From NCBI RefSeq assembly GCF_001632845.1, contig NZ_CP011994.1:1994001-2058000 (forward strand): a stretch of 64,000 nucleotides of DNA, given 5' to 3'. The stretch is from Ectothiorhodospira sp. BSL-9 (GTDB lineage Bacteria; Pseudomonadota; Gammaproteobacteria; Ectothiorhodospirales; Ectothiorhodospiraceae). Made by a program: the position numbers and the translations under genes. The stretch's first letter is position 1. Each line of letters starts with the position of its first letter. The notes below the pieces were generated by a model. The model saw nothing but the letters and a program-made list of their open reading frames with translations, was not told where the DNA came from and did not search any database. Positions 59,234 to 64,000 of the stretch are shown one piece after another.

Positions 59234-59923
59234 ATGTTCGGCATCAGCGACAGTGATCTGACCGCCCTGTGGATCACCCTCAAGCTGGCGGTGATCAGCA
59301 CCAGTCTCCTCATGGTGCTGTGCGCCCCGCTGGCCTGGTGGCTGGCCCATACCCGATGGCGGGGCAAGGTGATGATCGAGGCGCTGGTGGCCATGCCGCT
59401 GGTGCTGCCGCCCACGGTCATGGGCTTTTATCTGCTGGTCCTGCTGGGGCCCAGAGGGGCCGTGGGGGGCTTTCTGGAGGATATCGGCGTGGGACATCTG
59501 GCCTTCACCTTCACCGGTCTGGTGATCGGTTCCATGATCTATTCCCTGCCGTTCGTGGTGCAGCCCCTGCAGAATGCCTTTGCCGCCACCGGCGGGCGGG
59601 TGCTGGAGACCGCGGCTACCCTGAGGGCCGGCCCCATGGACCGCTTCTTCACGGTGGTGCTGCCCCTGGCGCGCCGGGGCATCCTCACCGCAGCGGTGCT
59701 CTCATTTGCCCACACCCTCGGGGAATTCGGCGTCATCCTGATGATCGGCGGCAACATCCCCGGTCAGACCCAGGTGGCCTCCATCGCCATCTATGATCAT
59801 GTGGAGGCCATGGACTATGCTTCGGCCCATGCCCTGTCCCTGCTGTTGGTGGCCCTGGCGTTCATCCTGTTGATGAGCGTGTATGGACTGAATCGACGCT
59901 TCAAGGTCGTGGGGGTGGCGTGA
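59234..59923 (+). CDS. modB: Molybdate ABC transporter permease
   Basis: This 229-residue inner-membrane protein has five or six helices and the EAA-type loop ETAATLRAGPMDRFFTVVLPLARRG (residues about 134-158) that docks on ModC. MPLVLPPTVMGFYLLVLLG and AHTLGEFGVILMIGGNIPG are ModB hallmarks. Its stop overlaps the modC ATG (TGATG). AAGGAG lies at about 59219-59224. Confidence 0.96.
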   Translation: MFGISDSDLTALWITLKLAVISTSLLMVLCAPLAWWLAHTRWRGKVMIEALVAMPLVLPPTVMGFYLLVLLGPRGAVGGFLEDIGVGHLAFTFTGLVIGSMIYSLPFVVQPLQNAFAATGGRVLETAATLRAGPMDRFFTVVLPLARRGILTAAVLSFAHTLGEFGVILMIGGNIPGQTQVASIAIYDHVEAMDYASAHALSLLLVALAFILLMSVYGLNRRFKVVGVA

Positions 59924-60990
59924 TGAGCATCCATGCACGCTTTTTTCTGGATCGCAGCGATTTCACCCTGGACGTGGATCTGGAGATCCCCGGGCGCGGC
60001 GTGACCGCGCTGTTCGGTCGCTCCGGTTCCGGCAAGACCACGGTGCTGCGCTGTCTGGCGGGTCTGGAACGGATTCGTGAGGCCCGCCTCACCTTCAATG
60101 GTGAGACCTGGCAGGATGGCGCTCAATGGCTACCCGTGCATGAACGGCCCCTGGGCTACGTCTTCCAGGAGGGCAGCCTGTTTCCCCATCTCAGGGTGCG
60201 GGATAACCTGCTCTATGGTTTCAAGCGCCTGGCACCCGAGCAGCGCCGCCTGGAGCTGGACGAGGTGGCAACACTGCTGGGCCTCACGGATCTGCTGGCA
60301 CGCTATCCGGACGAGCTTTCTGGTGGCCAGCGTCAGCGGGCATCGATTGGTCGTGCCCTGCTCACCAGTCCGCGGTTGTTGCTCATGGACGAGCCCATGG
60401 CCTCCCTGGATGTGACCAGCAAGGGGGAGATCCTGCCCTACCTGGAGCGGTTGCGGGATGAATTGTCCATCCCGGTGATCTATGTGAGCCATTCCATTGA
60501 GGAGGTGGCCCGCCTGGCGGATCACATGGTGCTGATGGAAAACGGACGGGCCCTGGCCCAGGGGCCGTTGCAGACACTGCTAACCCGCACCGACCTGCCC
60601 CTGGCCCACAGCGAACAGGCCTCGGCGGTGATCGAGGGCACAGTGGCCGACCACCACGCGGACGATCACCTCACGGAGCTGGCCTTTGGCGGGGGGCGGT
60701 TGCTGGTCTCCCATCAGGATCGTGCCCTGGGCGCCCCCGTGCGGGTGCGCATCCTGGCGCGGGATGTGTCCGTGGCCCTGGAGCGCCCCGATTCCAGCAG
60801 CGTGCTCAACTCGATTCCGGTCAGGATCACGCAGATCAGTGACGATCCCCACCCCGGGCATGTGATTCTGAACCTGGCGGCGGGGGAGCATCAGTTGTTG
60901 GCCCGAATCAGCGCGCGTTCCCGCCGGGAATTGGACCTGTCCCCAGGGCAATCGGTGTGGGCGATGGTCAAGGGGGTTGCTGTCGCATGA
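59923..60990 (+). CDS. modC: Molybdate ABC transporter ATP-binding protein
   Basis: This 355-residue protein has Walker A FGRSGSGKTTVLRCLAG (residues about 31-47), signature LSGGQRQRASIGRAL and Walker B LLLMDEPMASLD. A C-terminal Mop/TOBE domain (about 290-352, SSSVLNSIPVRITQISDD) senses molybdate. The layout is that of full-length ModC. It is translationally coupled to modB. Confidence 0.96.
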   Translation: MSIHARFFLDRSDFTLDVDLEIPGRGVTALFGRSGSGKTTVLRCLAGLERIREARLTFNGETWQDGAQWLPVHERPLGYVFQEGSLFPHLRVRDNLLYGFKRLAPEQRRLELDEVATLLGLTDLLARYPDELSGGQRQRASIGRALLTSPRLLLMDEPMASLDVTSKGEILPYLERLRDELSIPVIYVSHSIEEVARLADHMVLMENGRALAQGPLQTLLTRTDLPLAHSEQASAVIEGTVADHHADDHLTELAFGGGRLLVSHQDRALGAPVRVRILARDVSVALERPDSSSVLNSIPVRITQISDDPHPGHVILNLAAGEHQLLARISARSRRELDLSPGQSVWAMVKGVAVA

Positions 60991-61019
60991 GTGCCGCGAT
61001 CCCATCATCCATGAGTGAA

Positions 61020-61043
61020 GGCCCTCGAGGATCATCGAGGGCC
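61020..61043 (+). other. Intercistronic hairpin between modC and nifQ
   Basis: GGCCCTCGA (61020-61028) and TCGAGGGCC (61035-61043) form a perfect 9-bp stem with a six-base loop. It is followed at once by GAGGAGG (61044-61050), a strong ribosome site 8 bp before an ATG at 61059. It may attenuate or process the mRNA between transporter and nifQ. Confidence 0.6.
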
Positions 61044-61058
61044 GAGGAGGGCCTTATC

Positions 61059-61658
61059 ATGGCATCAACTTCTCATCCGCACGCAGGCCCGAATACGCAA
61101 AGGCGTGAGCGTTTGCTGGCATTGCCGGGGCGGGGTGATCCATTCGACCGCCACGTGCTGTCCTGTGCCCTCGTGGCGGCGCTGGAAGACGTGGAGCAGG
61201 CCCGGGCGATTTCCCTGAACGCTGGCCTGGGGTTGCATGCCGATAGCCTGAGCCGCCTGCTGGATCATTGTTTTCCCGGCTTTGACACACTGGAGCCTGA
61301 TGTTTCCCGGGAAGGTGATGCGGGGGAGGGCGCCATCGAGGAGGCGGACCTTCGCGGCCTGCTGCTGGAGCATGCCTCTCATCAGGGCGAGGCGACCACA
61401 TGGCTGGCGCATATCATCGCGCGTCGCGCCCTCAAGCCAGGCCATCTGTGGCAGGGTCTTGGGCTGGATGCGCGTTCGGAGCTTTCCACCCTGATGACGC
61501 GACATTTTGCGGCCCTGGCGCAACAGAACGTGCACAACATGCGCTGGAAGAAGTTCTTCTATCGTCAGTTATGCGGCCGGGAAGGCATACCGATCTGCAA
61601 ATCCCCGGTGTGTGGTGATTGTCCGGACTACCGGGCGTGTTTTGTGCGAGATGAGTAG
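61059..61658 (+). CDS. nifQ: NifQ, molybdenum donor for nitrogenase cofactor synthesis
   Basis: This 199-residue protein has a C-terminus reading RWKKFFYRQLCGREG, then CKSPVCGDCPDYRACF, i.e. Cys-x4-Cys-x2-Cys-x5-Cys, the iron-sulfur motif of NifQ. NifQ hands molybdenum to NifEN/NifH during FeMo-cofactor assembly. The start at 61059 is chosen for its GAGGAGG at 8 bp; an ATG at 60987 overlapping the modC stop is also in frame but has a hairpin, not a ribosome site, behind it. Placement at the end of modEABC ties Mo uptake to nitrogen fixation. No other nif gene is in the window. Confidence 0.93.
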   Translation: MASTSHPHAGPNTQRRERLLALPGRGDPFDRHVLSCALVAALEDVEQARAISLNAGLGLHADSLSRLLDHCFPGFDTLEPDVSREGDAGEGAIEEADLRGLLLEHASHQGEATTWLAHIIARRALKPGHLWQGLGLDARSELSTLMTRHFAALAQQNVHNMRWKKFFYRQLCGREGIPICKSPVCGDCPDYRACFVRDE

Positions 61659-61670
61659 CCCGGGACTCCC

Positions 61671-62903
61671 ATGAATCCTCATCGCGACATCCTGCTGCAT
61701 TGCTTCCACCAGGCCCTGGAGGCCGTGAACGGCGAGCAAGTCGTGCGGCGGCAGTTGGCCATCAAGAAGCCGGAGGGGGCAGTGCACGCGGTGGCCATCG
61801 GCAAGGCCGCCGCCGCCATGGCTCAGGGTGCACGGACGGGGCTGGGTGGCCAACTCAAGCGGGCACTCATGATCACTCGCCATGGGCATGGTGATGAGTC
61901 TCTAGCCCATGATGGGCGTTTCTTGTGCCTGGAATCGGATCACCCGCTGCCCGGTGAGGCCAGCCTGGCGGCTGGGGCGAAGTTGCTGGAATTCATCTCG
62001 GCGACGCCGCCCGGTGACACCCTGTTGTTCCTCATCAGCGGCGGCACCTCCAGCCTGGTGGAGGTGTTGCCTGAGGGGATGACGCTGGCGGATCTGCAAC
62101 GGATCAATGGCTGGTTGCTGGGTTCGGGGCTGGATATCCAGGCCATGAACCGGGTGCGTGGGGCGGTGTCCTGCATCAAGTCAGGCCGTTTGCGGGGGTA
62201 TCTGGGACAGCGCCCGGCCGAGGTCTGGTTGATCTCGGATGTGCCCGGCAATGATCCGGCGGTGATCGGCTCGGGGCTGCTCAGTCCGCCCCGGGACTCC
62301 CATCCTCCGCCGGTCCTGCCGTCCGGGTTGTCCGGGATCATCCAGCGGGCGATGGATGCCCAGGTGGGCGGTTGGGCCCAAGGCCGCAAGGTGCCTGTGC
62401 GGGTTTTGGCCACGCTGGAGGATGCCTGTCGCGCGGCGGGCGACGCAGCGCGCAGCCTGCGTTGCCCGGTCACCTTGCATGGAGAATTTCTCCAGGGGGA
62501 AGCGGCTGAGCGTGGCGCGGCCCTGGCGCACTGGCTGAGGCAGGAGGGCAGGGCGCCCGGTGTGCATGTGTGGGGCGGCGAGACCACGGTGACCCTGCCG
62601 GAGAACCCGGGGCAGGGCGGGCGCAATCAGCATCTGGCCCTGGCGGCGGCAAGGGTGTTGTCCGGTTGCCCGAATGTGACCCTGCTGGCCGCAGGCACGG
62701 ATGGTTCCGATGGTGTGACCTTGGCCACCGGCGCCCTGGTGGACGGTGGCACCTGGGACCGCATCCGTGCCCAGGGCCTCGACCCCGACCAGGCCCTGGC
62801 CACCGCCAATGCCCACCCCTGCCTGCAAGCCTCCGGCGACCTCCTGAAGACCGGCCCCACCGGCACCAACGTCATGGACCTGGTCATCGCCCGGGTAGCC
62901 TGA
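61671..62903 (+). CDS. Glycerate 2-kinase (MOFRL family)
   Basis: This 410-residue protein has an N-terminal DUF4147 domain (RDILLHCFHQALEAV; HAVAIGKAAAAMAQGA; LFLISGGTSSLVEVLPEGMTL) and a C-terminal MOFRL domain (GGETTVTLPENPGQGGRNQHLALAAA; AAGTDGSDGVTLATGALVDG). Enzymes of this type phosphorylate D-glycerate to 2-phosphoglycerate (GckA/TtuD). It starts 12 bp after nifQ. A link to molybdenum metabolism is not evident; the order may just be readthrough. Confidence 0.92.
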   Translation: MNPHRDILLHCFHQALEAVNGEQVVRRQLAIKKPEGAVHAVAIGKAAAAMAQGARTGLGGQLKRALMITRHGHGDESLAHDGRFLCLESDHPLPGEASLAAGAKLLEFISATPPGDTLLFLISGGTSSLVEVLPEGMTLADLQRINGWLLGSGLDIQAMNRVRGAVSCIKSGRLRGYLGQRPAEVWLISDVPGNDPAVIGSGLLSPPRDSHPPPVLPSGLSGIIQRAMDAQVGGWAQGRKVPVRVLATLEDACRAAGDAARSLRCPVTLHGEFLQGEAAERGAALAHWLRQEGRAPGVHVWGGETTVTLPENPGQGGRNQHLALAAARVLSGCPNVTLLAAGTDGSDGVTLATGALVDGGTWDRIRAQGLDPDQALATANAHPCLQASGDLLKTGPTGTNVMDLVIARVA

Positions 62904-62914
62904 ATTAGCCTTCC

Positions 62915-62940
62915 GTGGGAGCGGCCCTCGGCCGCGAAGG
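62915..62940. repeat. REP-like GTGGGAGCGGCC element, single copy
   Basis: It begins GTGGGAGCGGCCCTCGGCCG and ends CGAAGG, differing by one or two bases from the arms at 49424-49509. It lies 12 bp after the glycerate kinase stop. Confidence 0.85.
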
Positions 62941-62986
62941 GATTGCCGGTGGCCGCCGCTTCCCATGGTTTGGCATCGGGGCGTAG

Positions 62987-63099
62987 AACCTTGGCGGGGG
63001 GTATGCCCGTCCGCGGGACGCCGTGAATACCTCCCTGTAGGCTTGATCGCCGCATCCCTGCGGCGAACACCCGCTCCCGGCCACACCCCCGCCAAGGTT
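62987..63099. repeat. 113-bp inverted-repeat element with internal hairpins
   Basis: AACCTTGGCGGGGG (62987-63000) and CCCCCGCCAAGGTT (63086-63099) are perfect 14-bp arms. Inside are CGCCGCA-TCCC-TGCGGCG (63049-63066) and a GACGCCGTGAATACCTCCCT stretch typical of intergenic repeats. No coding frame is convincing. It lies in the 512 bp spacer between the glycerate kinase and the last gene; from about 63178 the spacer becomes AT-rich. Confidence 0.75.
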
Positions 63100-63348
63100 C
63101 GGACACTCTGGTGGCTTTCGGTGGGGAATACCCCTTCGCTGCTGAGGGGGTGGTTACGTGGCATGCTTGGGAATTAGGTGTCGATTTTATTTACGGTCAA
63201 AAAGTCGCTTTTGTGATCCGTTTCACACATGGAATATCGCTGCGGCGATGTTTATGACACGCATGTGTGTCGGAATATCTGACAGGATGGGTTTGGTTTT
63301 GTGCGCTGTTTCACGTTTTAAGCTTGGCATGATGCGCTCACCGATTGT

Positions 63349-63364
63349 TGGCAGGCTTCGTGCT
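63349..63364 (+). promoter_or_regulatory. Sigma-54-like promoter of the terminal gene
   Basis: TGGCAGGCTTCGTGCT has the invariant GG and GC exactly 10 bases apart and agrees with TGGCACG-N4-TTGCW at 10 of 12 defined bases. It lies 52 bp upstream of the ATG at 63416. No activator site was identified. Confidence 0.5.
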
Positions 63365-63415
63365 TAATTATCCCCATAAGCCGCTCATGGCCGAACGAAA
63401 CGTGGAGATTATGGG

Positions 63416-64000
63416 ATGATGGCCAGCAGTAAGACGAAAAAGGTGTTGGTGGCGGCTTGTTTGGCTGGGGGTGTGGCTTGGGCTGGGGTTGGTCAGGCGA
63501 ATCTGATGACATATGAGTTCACGATTCAAAATGTCTTGTTTGATATTCCGGATAATCTTGGTTGGATTCAGTCCCGAGTAGGGTTAAGCGCCTTTGAAGT
63601 GAGTGTTGATAGTAGTAATGGGTACTCAGTTCAAAGCATAGAAGGTTTGAATATCTTTGATATTGGTTTAGCATCAGAGCGCACGCAGGGTTGGGTGTCT
63701 GGGAGCGCTAACGTCCCGCTTTCATTTTTGCTTAGTTATTCTGTGGCTGGAGTTCAAAGGGAAGAAAATCAAACTATTTACGCTGCCCTCGAATATAAGT
63801 TCCAGATTAATAATGGGAATGGAAATATAAACTCGCGCAGTTCGTTAGGTCTAACTTGGGGCAATGAGCTCGAAATTGGTGAGAAGGGAAGTGACTTCTA
63901 TCTCAAAATCCCCTTTCAGTCCCTAACCTATGATCATTCTGTTCATGATCTTGCTGGGTATCAAAATGCCACTCTAGTGAGTCGCGATTCGAATTTGAGT
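63416..64000 (+). CDS. Secreted protein of unknown function (partial, 3' end outside window)
   Basis: At least 195 residues are open to the right edge. An N-terminal Sec signal peptide is clear: MMASSKTKKVLVAACLAGGV, then AWAGVGQA before NLMTYEFTI. The mature part is rich in Ser, Asn, Gln, Tyr and beta-branched residues (for example YAALEYKFQINNGNGNINS), suggesting a beta-rich extracellular or PEP-CTERM-like surface protein, but no family is recognised. The end that would carry a sorting signal lies outside. GGAG (63404-63407) is 8 bp before the ATG. Its base composition and codon use are far more AT-rich than all neighbours, which suggests later acquisition. Confidence 0.75.
   Translation, partial: MMASSKTKKVLVAACLAGGVAWAGVGQANLMTYEFTIQNVLFDIPDNLGWIQSRVGLSAFEVSVDSSNGYSVQSIEGLNIFDIGLASERTQGWVSGSANVPLSFLLSYSVAGVQREENQTIYAALEYKFQINNGNGNINSRSSLGLTWGNELEIGEKGSDFYLKIPFQSLTYDHSVHDLAGYQNATLVSRDSNLS

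Overview
The window reads as one continuous stretch of a GC-rich gammaproteobacterial chromosome. The gene order rnr-rlmB-rpsF-rpsR-(DUF2232)-rplI-dnaB-alr and the order amiC-mutL-miaA-hfq-hflX-hflK-hflC-hisZ-purA are typical gammaproteobacterial layouts. The pha locus, with phaE diverging from phaA-phaR-phaP-phaB, is the class III arrangement known from purple sulfur bacteria such as Allochromatium. Together with nifQ inside a molybdate operon, this suggests a member of the Chromatiales/Ectothiorhodospiraceae. That placement is an inference; there is no rRNA gene here to test it.

Region by region: (1) 1-4.7 kb is the polyhydroxyalkanoate locus, with the synthase subunit phaE running off the left edge, then thiolase, regulator, phasin and reductase. 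(2) 5.1-7.1 kb holds an M23 cell-wall peptidase and a small coiled-coil stress-type protein. (3) 7.2-12.2 kb holds an RND efflux pump and adaptor with a divergent TetR regulator. (4) 12.3-17.1 kb runs pcnB-folK-deoxynucleoside kinase-panB-panC-panD. (5) 17.1-26.6 kb is central carbon metabolism: ppc overlapping glgA, pgi, a DASS-type transporter and fbp. (6) 26.6-29.8 kb holds queG, a frameshifted nnrDE and tsaE. (7) 29.9-40.7 kb is the amiC to purA housekeeping run. (8) 40.8-43.5 kb is a P-type cation ATPase, followed by tRNA-Leu(CAG). (9) 44-52 kb is the rnr to alr block. (10) 52.1-57.2 kb holds an EAL/HDOD protein, metZ behind a SAM-II riboswitch, and katG behind an OxyR-type promoter. (11) 57.5-62.9 kb is modE-modABC-nifQ and a glycerate kinase. 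(12) 62.9-64 kb is a repeat-rich spacer followed by an AT-rich secreted protein gene that runs off the right edge.

A carbon-storage theme links several loci. PHA synthesis, glycogen synthase, PEP carboxylase, phosphoglucose isomerase and fructose-bisphosphatase sit within 27 kb. A PhaR-box-like palindrome occurs in front of phaP, near phaA and also near fbp. The strongest regulatory signals are the 52-nt SAM-II aptamer with a mutually exclusive terminator before metZ, a ModE operator over the modE promoter, an OxyR-like site at katG, and a strong tRNA-Leu promoter.

Two families of dispersed intergenic palindromes are scattered through the window, including a perfect 26-bp REP doublet (REPIN-like) before dnaB. 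No IS element, prophage, CRISPR array or defence island is visible. Most of the window is conserved core genome. The less ordinary parts are the riboswitch, the frameshift in nnrDE, the repeat families, and the right-hand AT-rich gene with its sigma-54-like promoter.
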